The notes: a model not told the origin generated them from the letters alone. A DNA stretch of 64,000 nt from UBA10329 sp964500205 (GCA_964500205.1 CAZCNS010000008.1:62001-126000); one strand, 5' to 3'. Positions 17,577 to 27,136 are shown, counted from the first letter of the stretch. Program-made: numbers and translations.

Positions 17577-18518
17577 TCAACGAACGTAATGTTGTACATG
17601 ACCCAGCAGCTCCATGAGCAGCGCAATGCCCAGATGCACCACCACGCCTCCCATGATGGACCGACCGTACAACGCCAGCACACCGAGCACGTAACTGCCG
17701 AAGATGGAAGCAATGGCCTCGCCCATAGGCTTTCCGAAATGGAAGACGCAGTACATGGCGGCCATCGGCAGCACGGCCCGCGTGCCCATGATACGGAACA
17801 TACCGATCACCATCGCGCCTCGGAACAACAACTCCACCGCAAGAAAGCCGGTGGAATAGCACAATGTGAAAATGGCGGTGCGCTCCGTTTCCGAGAGTCC
17901 AAACGCGACCCCGTCACCGAACCATGGCTTGTACTGCGGATAGGCCCTTTGAAAATCAGGGAGGAACGATGCCGCCACCATCAGCGGGCTTACCGCAAGC
18001 AGGATGAACAGGTACTTACGCAAAGTGGCCCCATCCCAGCGCAAGCCCACCTCCAGCCTGTACCACCCGCCCAGCACCAGCACCATCAGACCCAAGGCCA
18101 CCGCTGTAAGCATGAACTGATAGAGAAAGAACTGGCTCTTGTGCACAAAAAGCTTCTCCGGCCCCGACCACTGCGCCATGGACATCACGTCTATCGGTCT
18201 GGCAAAGCCCACCTTAGGCAGCAGAGCGGTGAAAATGAGCAGGAGACTGAACACCCAAAAGCGCGCATCACTGAGATAAGCCCTTTGGCTGTCTTTCGAG
18301 CCCAGCAGTGCCGCTGCGTAGTAGGCGCCACCGTACAGCAGAAAGTAATGCAACGTCCATGCGGTCATCCCATCCTCGCGGCCTACCCACTGAATATCTA
18401 TGATTGAGCTGTAGTTGATGAAAAGTGCCGCTGCCAATAAAAAGACCAAACCAACATAGGGCAACGGGTGCCAGTCTTCTCGCACAAAGTCACGGATGTA
18501 AGCGGTGAGTTGGTTCAT
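17577..18518 (-). CDS. CPBP-like intramembrane protein (atypical Rce1 family)
   Basis: The protein has 313 residues and about eight hydrophobic segments. Near residues 225-300 it shows a degenerate CPBP/Rce1 protease signature: VELLFRG in place of EExxxR, FHFGKPMGEA for the second motif, and VVHLGIALLME for the HxxxN/B motif. The first glutamate of EExxxR is Val, so proteolytic activity is doubtful. I chose ATG 18518 (MNQLTAYIRDF). A start 11 codons upstream is possible. The region 18519-18768 between this and the divergent esterase holds only regulatory DNA. Confidence 0.75.
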   Translation of the reverse strand: MNQLTAYIRDFVREDWHPLPYVGLVFLLAAALFINYSSIIDIQWVGREDGMTAWTLHYFLLYGGAYYAAALLGSKDSQRAYLSDARFWVFSLLLIFTALLPKVGFARPIDVMSMAQWSGPEKLFVHKSQFFLYQFMLTAVALGLMVLVLGGWYRLEVGLRWDGATLRKYLFILLAVSPLMVAASFLPDFQRAYPQYKPWFGDGVAFGLSETERTAIFTLCYSTGFLAVELLFRGAMVIGMFRIMGTRAVLPMAAMYCVFHFGKPMGEAIASIFGSYVLGVLALYGRSIMGGVVVHLGIALLMELLGHVQHYVR

Positions 18519-18768
18519 GCTGTTGTTGGCGTGAAAGTAAGAATGTCGCACAATGGATGTCCGGCAGTAATTCCTGCGAGCAATGCGCTAACCGAAGGGA
18601 GGCAGAGCACAAAGCTGGGACTGTACATTCATCGTATCATCCATCGAAATGAAGACATCTGACCTCTGGAAAAATGTTCTGGGTTACAGAGCAAAAATTC
18701 ACCGTCTTTTGTTGACCGGTCAGATTCCCGAACATCAACAGCCAACTCAGGCCAAAAAGAACAACATC

Positions 18769-19914
18769 ATGAAGAGATTCAGCCTTTGCATCGTACTCGC
18801 TATATCGGCTCAAGTGGCCCATGGACAAACCGTTGTCAAGACGATAATGCATGACGACATCGAGCGGAGCTACCGACTCTATGTGCCAAGCATCTATAAT
18901 GGCAGCGAGAGTGTTCCGTTGCTCTTCAATCTTCACGGATACACCTCCAGTGCGTTCGAGCAAGAGGTCTATGGAGATTTCAGACCTGTAGCGGATACCG
19001 CCAATTTCATTCTGGTGCATCCCGATGGTACAGAGGATATGACAGGCACCACCTTCTGGAATGCCTTCGGCTCTCCCACCGAGACCGTGGACGACATCGG
19101 TTTTCTCTCCGCACTCATCGACACCCTGGCCGAAGACTATAACATTGACCTCAACCGGGTGTACAGCACTGGCATGAGCAACGGTGGGTTCATGAGCTAC
19201 ACCCTTGCCTGTCAGCTCAGCGAGCGCATCGCGGCCATTGCATCGGTCACCGGCACCATGGTGACACCCAACCTCAATGCTTGCAACTGCCAGCACCCAA
19301 TGCCTGTCATGCAGATCCATGGAACAGCCGACCTCACGGTTCCTTACAATGGGAATGCAATGGGATTCGTACCGGTCGAGGATCTTGTAGACTATTGGGT
19401 CAACTTCAATGGATGCAACCCGACCCCGACCGAGACCGCTGTCCCCAATGTGAATTTGATGGATGGTTGCACAGCCGACCGTTTCGTGTACTCCGATGGA
19501 GACAATGGTGCCTCGGTGGAATTGTACCGCGTAAATGGCGGGGCACACACTTGGCCTGGAACAAACCCCTTCTTCGCATCGCTCGGCATCACCAACCAGG
19601 ACTTCTCGGCTTCTGCGGAGATCTGGCGGTTCTTCCGTCAGTACGCGCTCGACCAACTTGTTTCTGTGAAAGACGAATTGCAGCACACGGATGTTTTCAC
19701 CGTGTATCCGAACCCGTCAGGCGGGCAGGTCTCCTTGCGTTTTGCCAACAGCTTACCCGCCATAGTCAGTGTATCGGATGCGTTGGGAAGACCTGTTTTG
19801 GAACAGGCCGCAACACAACAGACAATCCAATTGGAACTGCCGAAGGCCGGGATCTACTTCCTGCGGATAGCGACTGTCAATGGGGTCTTCGCGCAGAAGC
19901 TCATCGTGCAGTAA
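18769..19914 (+). CDS. Secreted esterase/PHB depolymerase-type hydrolase with T9SS sorting tail
   Basis: The protein of 381 residues has a signal peptide (to AHGQ, residue 20), an alpha/beta-hydrolase domain of the LpqC/PHB-depolymerase type, and a C-terminal domain of about 70 residues. The nucleophile is Ser137 in GMSNGG, the acid is Asp in GTADLTVPY (about 191), and the base is His in GGAHTWPG (about 270). The tail begins VYPNPSGGQVSL and ends GVFAQKLIVQ, the standard type A T9SS signal. It should be exported and attached to the cell surface or released, cleaving esters such as feruloyl or polyhydroxyalkanoate. The exact substrate is unknown. ATG 18769 is set by the signal peptide. Confidence 0.9.
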   Translation: MKRFSLCIVLAISAQVAHGQTVVKTIMHDDIERSYRLYVPSIYNGSESVPLLFNLHGYTSSAFEQEVYGDFRPVADTANFILVHPDGTEDMTGTTFWNAFGSPTETVDDIGFLSALIDTLAEDYNIDLNRVYSTGMSNGGFMSYTLACQLSERIAAIASVTGTMVTPNLNACNCQHPMPVMQIHGTADLTVPYNGNAMGFVPVEDLVDYWVNFNGCNPTPTETAVPNVNLMDGCTADRFVYSDGDNGASVELYRVNGGAHTWPGTNPFFASLGITNQDFSASAEIWRFFRQYALDQLVSVKDELQHTDVFTVYPNPSGGQVSLRFANSLPAIVSVSDALGRPVLEQAATQQTIQLELPKAGIYFLRIATVNGVFAQKLIVQ

Positions 19915-19966
19915 GACCATCTTCCCTCATCTCGCCCGCCCCGTTAGCTCGTACTTCACTGAAAAT

Positions 19967-20092
19967 GAGCTTTCTGGCTGTGTCATAGAGCTTTCTGGCC
20001 GTGTCATAGAGCTTTCTGGCCGTGTCATAGAGCTTTCTGGCTGTGTCATAGAGCTTTCTGGCCGTGTCATAGAGCTTTCTGGCTCTGGCGCA
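19967..20092. repeat. 21-bp tandem repeat array, six units
   Basis: Five complete units of GAGCTTTCTGGCYGTGTCATA and a sixth that diverges after about 12 bases lie between two convergent genes. The C/T at position 13 is the only variable base in the five full units. Fainter relatives (CACAGAGCT) occur at about 20107 and 20195. Being a multiple of three, the array reads as ELSGRVI heptads on the plus strand, but no start or signal supports translation. The whole interval 19915-20256 has no convincing gene. Confidence 0.95.
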
Positions 20093-20256
20093 GCAGCCTT
20101 GTGCGGTGTCACAGAGCTATACCGCATTGTCAGTGGGATTTCGGCATCGACCAGCAGGCTTTCATGTCATGGTAACGAGCCTTTGTGGTCGCGCACAGAG
20201 CTTTAAGGCCACGGCAATTTGGAAACGGACATTTCAAGTGCACTCACTACTTCCGT

Positions 20257-21195
20257 TCAGAAAGGAACAGCCTGTAGCACCGGTCTGCCCGTCCAACAGG
20301 CGGGCGATTGCAGCCCCAGCAGATGAAGGATGGTAGGCGCGAGGTCGATGTTGCTTACAGGCACCTCCAGCTGGCTGTGCACCGCCCGCCTGCCGTGCAG
20401 AATCCACGGCACGGTGCGCTCCTCAGGGGTATCGCCCCCATGACCGTAGCCTACCCCCCCGTGATCGGAGACGATGAAAACTACCGTCTCTTCCGCCACA
20501 CCCGATCGCTGCACATCTCGCAGCATCCGACCGATGAGTCTGTCGGCCTCGGTAACAGAAGCATTGTACTCCGCGGAGCCATGACCGTACTTGTGGCCCG
20601 CGTGGTCGCACTGGTCCAGATGCACGAAGGTGAGCAACGGTGCCTTTCTCCGGAAATAACTGCCTACCCTGCGCGCTATCTGGCGGTGCCCGGTGTGGAA
20701 TGCCTTGGCCAGCATACCAGTTTGCGCACGTTTGTCGAGCACACCCCGCTCTATGTAGAATTTGAAATTCCACCAGTCGTGGAAGCATGCAAGCCGCGAC
20801 TTTGGCCGCTGCCTCCTCAGCTCACCGAACACCGTGGGCCACATTCCGCTTGGCTGCCCCTTGCCGTCCATGCCTTCGCAGGGCAAGGGAGCGACCACCG
20901 AATCAGGCCGCCAGTCGTTGTTGTGGATGCCATGGTCGTCCGGCCCTGCGCCCATGAGCATGCTGGCCCAGTTGGGGCCGCTGCTGGTAGGCAGCACCGC
21001 CTGTGCATTGAAGGTGTAGGCCGATGTGCGTAGCAGGCTGTCCATCACAGGCGTGTGTGCGGCACGGATGCCAGTAGGACTCATACCATCGACCCCTATC
21101 ACCAGCACATGCCGGGCAATGGGAAGGCCCGTCTGCGCTTGCACGGACGGGCCTTTCGCATTCATCATCAGAAGAAGAAGCAGACTCTTCCGCAT
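20257..21195 (-). CDS. Secreted type I phosphodiesterase/nucleotide pyrophosphatase-like enzyme
   Basis: This alkaline-phosphatase-superfamily hydrolase has 312 residues after a short signal peptide (MRKSLLLLLMMN...VQAQ). Metal and nucleophile motifs are VIGVDGMSPTGI (first Asp), LPTSSGPNWASM (nucleophile Ser/Thr loop), DQCDHAGHKYGHG and SDHGGVGYGHGG. Members cleave phosphodiesters or phosphate monoesters in the periplasm. The ATG at 21195 overlaps the upstream aldehyde dehydrogenase stop (ATGA), which fixes the start and shows coupling. Confidence 0.9.
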   Translation of the reverse strand: MRKSLLLLLMMNAKGPSVQAQTGLPIARHVLVIGVDGMSPTGIRAAHTPVMDSLLRTSAYTFNAQAVLPTSSGPNWASMLMGAGPDDHGIHNNDWRPDSVVAPLPCEGMDGKGQPSGMWPTVFGELRRQRPKSRLACFHDWWNFKFYIERGVLDKRAQTGMLAKAFHTGHRQIARRVGSYFRRKAPLLTFVHLDQCDHAGHKYGHGSAEYNASVTEADRLIGRMLRDVQRSGVAEETVVFIVSDHGGVGYGHGGDTPEERTVPWILHGRRAVHSQLEVPVSNIDLAPTILHLLGLQSPACWTGRPVLQAVPF

Positions 21196-22610
21196 CAACG
21201 CAGGAACCACTTGGCCGCGAACTTGATGAAGTTGACCTTGCTCTTGTCGTAAGGCGGGTACTTCTGCTTCACGTCACCGAAGTAGCTGCGCACCAGCACA
21301 GGCTTCTTGTGGGAGAACGTGTCAAAACCGTGCTTGCCGTTGTAGCCCCCAATGCCACTGTTGCCAATGCCCCCGAAAGGCAGGTTGGGGTGACCCGCAT
21401 GCACCATGCACTCATTGACACAGATGGCACCCGAAGATGTCTCATTCTCGAAACGCCTGCGCAGCTTCGAGCTGTTGGAGAAGAGGTAAAGCGCCAATGG
21501 CCGCTCTCCACTGTTGATGTGCGAGATCACCTCATCAATGTCATCATAAGTGAGCACAGGCATGATCGGTCCGAAGATCTCCTCTTGCATGGCTGGGTGG
21601 TCCAACGTCACATTGTCGATGACGGTCGGGCTGATGTAGCGTGTGGAGGCATCGGTAATTCCGCCTGCTATGATGTCGCCCGTCACCATCTTGGACAGCC
21701 GCTGAAAATGGCGGTCGCTGATGATTCGGCCGAGATCCTGACTCTGGCTCTGCGGCTCACCGAAGAACTCGTGAATGAAATGCTTCACCCGCGACATGAA
21801 CTTGTCCTTGACTTTGCGATTGACGTATACGTAGTCGGGCGCGATGCAGGTCTGGCCCGCGTTAACGTATTTGCCCCACACGAGTCGCTTGGCCGCGATG
21901 TCCATGTTGATGTCCTCGTCAACGATGCAGGGACTCTTACCGCCCAGCTCCAATGTCACGGGTGTAAGGTGCTTGGCAGCAGCCTGATAAACGATGCGGC
22001 CTATCTCAGTACCGCCTGTGAAGAGCAGGTAGTCGAACCGCTCCTTGAGCAGCTCTGTGGTCTCGGCCACACCGCCCTCAATACTGGTAATGTAGCGTGG
22101 CTCAAAGGTGTCGCGCACGAGGTCGGTGATGGCCTTGCTGCACGCAGGCGATATCTCTGATGGCTTGAGCACGGCTGTATTGCCCGCGCACATCGCGCCC
22201 AACAGCGGCCCGAAGAGGTTTTTCACAGGATAGTTCCACGGAGCGATGATGAGGGTGACCCCGAACGGCTCTGGAACGATGGTCGCCTTGCCCGGCTGGA
22301 AGAACAGCGGGGTGCTCACACGCTCGGGCTCCATCCAGTCGGCCAGGTTGCGGATGATGTGGTCGATCTCGGCCACGGTCACCTCTATCTCGGTGGCGTA
22401 CGCCTCCAGTTCGGGCTTGTTGAGGTCAGCCTTGAGCGCGGCCAGCAGGCTTTTCTCGTGCTTGCGAATGGCAGCCTTCAGTTTGCGAAGCTGCGTCTTG
22501 CGGAAATCGATCGACTTGGTGGCGCCTGTCCAGAAGTAGTCGCGCTGGGCCTTTACAATGGCTGCATACTTCTGCGCCACCTTGGGTTGTTCGAGGGTTT
22601 CGGTTTCCAT
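21195..22610 (-). CDS. NAD(P)-dependent aldehyde dehydrogenase (class 3-like)
   Basis: The protein of 471 residues matches the short, class 3/fatty-aldehyde-type family. It contains PWNYPVKN (about 124-131), GGTEIGRIVY in the cofactor turn (about 200), ELGGKSPCIVD with the general base Glu (about 220), and NAGQTCIAPDYV with catalytic Cys (about 255). A FGGIGNSGIG motif is followed by a C-terminal tail carrying hydrophobic and basic residues (FAAKWFLR), as in membrane-associated fatty aldehyde dehydrogenases. It oxidises aldehydes to acids. Overlap with the phosphodiesterase gene implies one transcript. Confidence 0.93.
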   Translation of the reverse strand: METETLEQPKVAQKYAAIVKAQRDYFWTGATKSIDFRKTQLRKLKAAIRKHEKSLLAALKADLNKPELEAYATEIEVTVAEIDHIIRNLADWMEPERVSTPLFFQPGKATIVPEPFGVTLIIAPWNYPVKNLFGPLLGAMCAGNTAVLKPSEISPACSKAITDLVRDTFEPRYITSIEGGVAETTELLKERFDYLLFTGGTEIGRIVYQAAAKHLTPVTLELGGKSPCIVDEDINMDIAAKRLVWGKYVNAGQTCIAPDYVYVNRKVKDKFMSRVKHFIHEFFGEPQSQSQDLGRIISDRHFQRLSKMVTGDIIAGGITDASTRYISPTVIDNVTLDHPAMQEEIFGPIMPVLTYDDIDEVISHINSGERPLALYLFSNSSKLRRRFENETSSGAICVNECMVHAGHPNLPFGGIGNSGIGGYNGKHGFDTFSHKKPVLVRSYFGDVKQKYPPYDKSKVNFIKFAAKWFLR

Positions 22611-22714
22611 GTAGGAAAGGGTTTAAAGTTTATTGTTTGAAGTTAAAGGTTGAGCCTCCCAAGGCCACCACCATCCATTAGCACTCTACGATTTTCAATT
22701 TTCGATATGCAATT

Positions 22715-23182
22715 TCAATATCTCACTCCCAACTTGTTGTAAAGGGCACTCATGACCCATGCGGGGCCGATGAGGAAGAACTGAAGATCCTTGAAAAAAC
22801 TGGGTTTCTTGCCCTCGATCTTGTGACCAATGAACTGAAAAATCCATGAGATGATGAAAACTGCCGCGCTCACAGCAAGCAGCGATGTTCGGGGGTCGAT
22901 GTACCAACAGGCGATCATACCAAGCACCGATACGATGAGCATACCTACAGCAATAGTGAAGGAAAGCGAGAGGTAGTAGGCGAAGACCAGCAGGCTAACC
23001 ACCATCGCCACATTAAGTGGCTGACCACCGAGGAAGTCTAGCTCCACACCGAGATTGATGCCCCACAGCAGACCGATGACACTCAGATAGATCAGAGGCA
23101 CCATTATCCAGTGTATGACCTGGTTGGTGGGATTCTGATGGCTGGTCTTGTACTCTACAAGTAGCGGAGTGATCTTGCTCAT
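22715..23182 (-). CDS. DUF962/Mpo1-like membrane protein
   Basis: The 155 residues begin KITPLLVEYKTSHQNPTNQVIHWI, then three or four hydrophobic segments, ending FIGHKIEGKKPSFFKDLQFFLIGPAWVMS. This is the YGL010w/Mpo1 family. In yeast Mpo1 is an iron-dependent dioxygenase for 2-hydroxy fatty acids, and the conserved His residues (HW near the start, GHK near the end) are present here. Activity in bacteria is unproven. The promoter region is shared with the divergent galK gene. Confidence 0.9.
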   Translation of the reverse strand: MSKITPLLVEYKTSHQNPTNQVIHWIMVPLIYLSVIGLLWGINLGVELDFLGGQPLNVAMVVSLLVFAYYLSLSFTIAVGMLIVSVLGMIACWYIDPRTSLLAVSAAVFIISWIFQFIGHKIEGKKPSFFKDLQFFLIGPAWVMSALYNKLGVRY

Positions 23183-23285
23183 GGTTCTTTCGGAGTTCGG
23201 TCGCGTAAAAATAGGCCGACTTATCATATATACGAACAGTCTGAACGACTTCCGCTACTTCAACCCTACTTCTAACTTCGGCCCG

Positions 23286-24395
23286 ATGAACAGTCCTGTA
23301 TCCTACTTCTGCCCTGGTCGCGTCAACCTCATCGGTGAGCACATCGACTACAACGGTGGGCTTGTGATGCCTGCCGCCATCTCGCTGGGCATCACGGCAG
23401 AGATAGCAGGCATTGAGGAGCAGAAGATCAATCTCAGCAGCGACCACAGCACCGAACGTGTGGAGCTGCCCATAAGTGGAATCACCGCCAGGCCGGGTCA
23501 CTGGTGTGACCATGTGATCGGTGTGTTGTTGGATCTGCAGCGAGGCGGTCTCTCACTCACCGGCTGTGAGATAAGCCTCTCATCCACCCTGCCTCAAGGG
23601 TCCGGCCTCAGCAGCTCAGCCGCCATTGAGGTGCTCATCCACTACATGCTCACCCACTGGCTTACTGGAATGGAACCCGACCGCAAGGCAATGGCCCTCA
23701 CCTGCCAGCGCGTGGAAAACACGCACATCGGGGTCAACTGCGGCATCATGGACCAATATGCCGTGGCGTTGGGGCTCAAGGATCACGCCCTGCTGCTGGA
23801 CTGTGACTCTGTGCAGCACGAGGAGATACCGCTGAATCTGGCGGGACACACACTACTCATCATTGACTCCAAGGCTCCTCGGCAGTTGGCATCATCGGCC
23901 TACAACGAGCGAAGACAAGAATGCGAGGCCGCACTCGCTGTGCTGCGCCAAAGCAGGGACATCGATTTTCTGACACAGGCCAAGGAAGATGATCTTTCCA
24001 TCCTCCAAGACCCTCTACTGATAAAACGGGCGCAGCACGTGGTCTCCGAACAGCAGCGGGTGGTGGCCGCGGCAGCAGCCCTAAAGAGCGGGGACATTCA
24101 TAGGTTCGGCCATCTGCTCAACAGCTCGCATGCATCGCTACGGCACGACTATGAAGTGTCATCGCCACAGCTTGACCACATCGTGTCGATGGCGCAGGAC
24201 TCGGACGGGTGCCTCGGTGCAAGACTGACGGGTGCAGGATTCGGGGGCTGCTGCATCGCGTTGATGCGGGATGATGCCGTTGCTCCGTTTGCAGAAAAAT
24301 TGAAGAGCAGCTACCGCGATGCCTTCGGACTGCATGCCGAAGTACACACTCTAGAGGTTGTAGATGGGGTTTCGCATCGGATCATCCGGTCTTGA
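23286..24395 (+). CDS. galK: Galactokinase
   Basis: This GHMP kinase of 369 residues phosphorylates galactose at C1 (Leloir pathway). It shows PGRVNLIGEHIDYNGG at residues 9-24 (galactokinase signature), LPQGSGLSSSAAIEV near 100-115 (ATP-binding GHMP motif), GIMDQYAVALG (catalytic Asp region), and TGAGFGGCCIAL near 315-326. Other gal genes are not nearby. The ATG at 23286 gives the usual short lead to the signature. The long open frame upstream is not coding by homology. Confidence 0.96.
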   Translation: MNSPVSYFCPGRVNLIGEHIDYNGGLVMPAAISLGITAEIAGIEEQKINLSSDHSTERVELPISGITARPGHWCDHVIGVLLDLQRGGLSLTGCEISLSSTLPQGSGLSSSAAIEVLIHYMLTHWLTGMEPDRKAMALTCQRVENTHIGVNCGIMDQYAVALGLKDHALLLDCDSVQHEEIPLNLAGHTLLIIDSKAPRQLASSAYNERRQECEAALAVLRQSRDIDFLTQAKEDDLSILQDPLLIKRAQHVVSEQQRVVAAAAALKSGDIHRFGHLLNSSHASLRHDYEVSSPQLDHIVSMAQDSDGCLGARLTGAGFGGCCIALMRDDAVAPFAEKLKSSYRDAFGLHAEVHTLEVVDGVSHRIIRS

Positions 24396-24485
24396 GCGAC
24401 AATGGGCACAGCCTGTTCAATCAAAACCACTCCTTAACAATTTGAAAACATACCTTTAGCCCAACTCAATAAACAACTTCAAACC

Positions 24486-25715
24486 ATGAAAAGATCCTTT
24501 ACCCTTCTTGCCTACGCGCTGATGGCGGTGACATCTGCGCTTGCGCAGAGCGAATGTGATGGTGTGCGCTACCGCACGCCTGGCCTTTTCCCTGACGTTG
24601 ACGTCACCTCAGGAATAACCTTTGGGTCGAACACTGCCCTTGGTGGCGGTAATCAGACCCTGCGTCTTGATGTCTATCAACCAGCTGGCGACACAGAGAC
24701 CAACCGCCCCGTGGTGGTCATGGCTTTCGGTGGATCCTTTGTCTCTGGTCAGCGTACAGATGTTGCAGACCTCTGCCGCGAGTTCGCACGTATGGGCTAC
24801 GTGGCGATCGCACCCGACTACCGTGTCGGCTTCTTCCTGCCCAACCAGATCACCACCACACTGGCCGTTTTCCGTGGTGCGCATGACATGAAAGCTGTGG
24901 TGCGTTTTCTCAGAAAATCTGTGGCCGAGGAGAGTAACCCTTACGGAATCGACCCAGACCGCATCATCGTAGGCGGTGTGTCGGCAGGTGCCATCAGTGC
25001 CATACATGCAGCTTACCTCGACAAGCTGGAGGAAGTGCCCGCTTACATGGCCAACGACACGGCCGGACTCGGTGGTGTAGAAGGCAACAGCGGCAGTCCG
25101 GGCTACAGCAGCCGCCCGCGGGCCGTGCTTAGCTTCAGCGGCACGATCGGTGACAGCACTTGGATCGAGCCGGGCGACCTGCCCATCGTAAGTGTTCACG
25201 AGGACCTGGACGAGACCGTTCCTTATGGCACGCAGGAAGTAGCGGTTTTCGGTATAAGCACTGGACTCATAGCCTCCGGCAGCCGCGACATTCATGTGAG
25301 GGCCAATAATCTGGGCATAGATAACAGCTTACTCACTTACCCTGACAACAACAATCACGTGGGCTACGTGATCGGTGGGCTGCAACCTATCGTACGTGAC
25401 TTCGTGAGCACTTTCTGCGCAGATATCGTTTGCTTCGGTACAAGCGACCTACCGAGCAGTTTCGTGAGTGTGAGCGAGGCGGAGGCAGTAGAACGCACCC
25501 TGCGCATCTTCCCCAACCCGACCACCGAAGACCTCCACTTGGACGTGCCTTCCAACGGCACACTCGAGGTGATGGACATGACCGGCCGTCAGGTGCTATC
25601 GCTATCCGTGACCAGCGGCAGGCAGCAGGTGGATGTCCGCCCATTGCAAAGCGGTACTTACATCGTGCGCTTCTTGGGCGAACAAGTCCTTACAAGTCGT
25701 CTGGTGAAGCATTGA
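24486..25715 (+). CDS. Secreted alpha/beta hydrolase with T9SS sorting tail
   Basis: The protein of 409 residues has a signal peptide (to LAQS), then a carboxylesterase-like domain: VVMAFGGSFVSGQRTD (oxyanion region), nucleophile Ser in GGVSAGAISAIHAAYL (about 180), and an HVGYVIGG region with the base His near 298. The last 75 residues form a type A T9SS tail (IFPNPTTEDLHL ... TSRLVKH). It should act at the cell surface on an unknown ester or peptide substrate. A strong hairpin terminator follows at 25736. Confidence 0.9.
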   Translation: MKRSFTLLAYALMAVTSALAQSECDGVRYRTPGLFPDVDVTSGITFGSNTALGGGNQTLRLDVYQPAGDTETNRPVVVMAFGGSFVSGQRTDVADLCREFARMGYVAIAPDYRVGFFLPNQITTTLAVFRGAHDMKAVVRFLRKSVAEESNPYGIDPDRIIVGGVSAGAISAIHAAYLDKLEEVPAYMANDTAGLGGVEGNSGSPGYSSRPRAVLSFSGTIGDSTWIEPGDLPIVSVHEDLDETVPYGTQEVAVFGISTGLIASGSRDIHVRANNLGIDNSLLTYPDNNNHVGYVIGGLQPIVRDFVSTFCADIVCFGTSDLPSSFVSVSEAEAVERTLRIFPNPTTEDLHLDVPSNGTLEVMDMTGRQVLSLSVTSGRQQVDVRPLQSGTYIVRFLGEQVLTSRLVKH

Positions 25716-25735
25716 TACTGCATCTTCAGAACGGG

Positions 25736-25770
25736 AACGCCCCTGTGCATATCGATTGCACAGGGGCGTT
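25736..25770. terminator. Rho-independent terminator after the T9SS hydrolase gene
   Basis: A perfect 14-bp inverted repeat (AACGCCCCTGTGCA and its complement) with a 7-base loop is followed by TTCATTT on the plus strand. It lies between convergent genes and can serve the plus-strand hydrolase, and less strongly glyA. Confidence 0.9.
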
Positions 25771-25793
25771 TTCATTTGCGAGGATAGACAAAC

Positions 25794-27068
25794 TCAGGCT
25801 GCAAAGAGCGGCAGTCCCTGCATCATACTGTTCACCTTCTGGCGTGTCTCGGAGATGATGCCATCATTGGTCGGGTTGGAGATGACACGGTCCATGAAAT
25901 CCACAATAGTGCGGATATCGTCCTCCTTAACACCACGGGTGGTGATGGCGGGGGTTCCCACACGCATGCCTGACGTTACCATGGGCGGTTGCTCATCGAA
26001 AGGCACCATATTCTTGTTCACCGTGATGTCGGCCTTGATGAGCGCGTTCTCCGCATCGGCCCCAGTGATGTTCTTGCTGCGCAGATCGATCAGCATGCTG
26101 TGGTTGTCCGTGCCACCTGAAATGAGCTTGTAACCACGGTTCACGAACTCCTCAGCCATCACCTTGGCATTCTTCACCATCTGCACGCAGTAGTCAAGGT
26201 AGGCATCGGTGAGCGCCTCTCCGAATGCCACTGCCTTGGCAGCGATCACATGCTCCAACGGTCCGCCCTGCGTGCCAGGGAACACAGCGCTGTTCATCAG
26301 AAGGCTCATCTTCTTCACGGTGCCTTTCTGCGTGGTCAGTCCCCAAGGGTTGTCGAAGTTCTCGCCCATCATGATCATACCGCCACGAGGCCCGCGCAAG
26401 GTCTTATGGGTGGTAGTGGTCACGATGTGGCAGTCGTCCATCGGGTCGGTAAGCAGACCTCGGGCAATGAGTCCGCTCGGATGACTGATGTCGGCCATGA
26501 GCAATGCGCCCACCTCGTCCGCGATGTCGCGCATACGGGCATAGTCCCAGTCGCGGCTATAGGCCGATGCCCCTGCAATGAGGAGTTTGGGCTTCACCTC
26601 TTTCGCCACGCGCTCCATCTCGTCATAGTCCACGAGGCCCGTCTCACGGTTCACCCCGTAGAAATGTGCCTTGTAGAGAATGCCGCTGTAGTTCACAGGC
26701 GACCCGTGCGTGAGATGCCCCCCGTGAGAGAGGTTGAATCCGAGGATGGAATCGCCAGGCTTCAGCACCGCCAGCATCACGGCCGCGTTGGCCTGTGCGC
26801 CCGAATGCGGCTGCACGTTCACGAAATCACAGCCGAAAAGCTCCTTGGCACGCTCAATCGCAAGGGTCTCGATGCCGTCCACGAACTCGCAGCCACCGTA
26901 GTAACGCTTGCCGGGCAGGCCCTCTGCATATTTATTGGTAAGGATGGATCCCTGTGCCTCCATCACTTGGTCGCTCACATAGTTCTCCGAGGCGATAAGT
27001 TCGATGCCGTCCGTCTGGCGGTGGCGCTCCTTGGCGATGAGATCAAAAACTGCGGTATCTTTTTTCAT
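25794..27068 (-). CDS. glyA: Serine hydroxymethyltransferase
   Basis: This PLP enzyme converts serine and tetrahydrofolate to glycine and methylene-tetrahydrofolate, feeding one-carbon metabolism. The 424 residues contain IELIASENYVSD, SGAQANAAVMLAVLKPGD, HGGHLTHGSPVN and the PLP-lysine motif TTTTHKTLRGPRGG near residue 230. Length and start (MKKDTAVFDLIAKE) match bacterial GlyA. It follows gyrA but is separated from it by a strong terminator, so it has its own promoter in 27069-27099. Confidence 0.98.
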   Translation of the reverse strand: MKKDTAVFDLIAKERHRQTDGIELIASENYVSDQVMEAQGSILTNKYAEGLPGKRYYGGCEFVDGIETLAIERAKELFGCDFVNVQPHSGAQANAAVMLAVLKPGDSILGFNLSHGGHLTHGSPVNYSGILYKAHFYGVNRETGLVDYDEMERVAKEVKPKLLIAGASAYSRDWDYARMRDIADEVGALLMADISHPSGLIARGLLTDPMDDCHIVTTTTHKTLRGPRGGMIMMGENFDNPWGLTTQKGTVKKMSLLMNSAVFPGTQGGPLEHVIAAKAVAFGEALTDAYLDYCVQMVKNAKVMAEEFVNRGYKLISGGTDNHSMLIDLRSKNITGADAENALIKADITVNKNMVPFDEQPPMVTSGMRVGTPAITTRGVKEDDIRTIVDFMDRVISNPTNDGIISETRQKVNSMMQGLPLFAA

Positions 27069-27099
27069 GTTGATTGATTAGGTCTTCAAAACTAAAACG

Positions 27100-27136
27100 G
27101 AAGGGGAACAGCCGCCTATCGCTGCCGTTCCCCTTC
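27100..27136 (-). terminator. Rho-independent terminator of gyrA
   Basis: On the minus strand the inverted repeat GAAGGGGAAC/GTTCCCCTTC (10 bp perfect, extendable through GGC/GCC-like inner pairs) is followed by CGTTTTAGTTTT. It lies 32 bases after the gyrA stop and before the glyA start. Confidence 0.85.

Noticed and set aside
19967..20092. CRISPR array
   Set aside because: Units are contiguous with no spacers, and no cas genes are near.
19880..20206. Frame translating the 21-bp repeat as ELSGRVI heptads
   Set aside because: It is open only because the unit is a multiple of three. There is no start context or signal, and it overlaps the end of the esterase gene.
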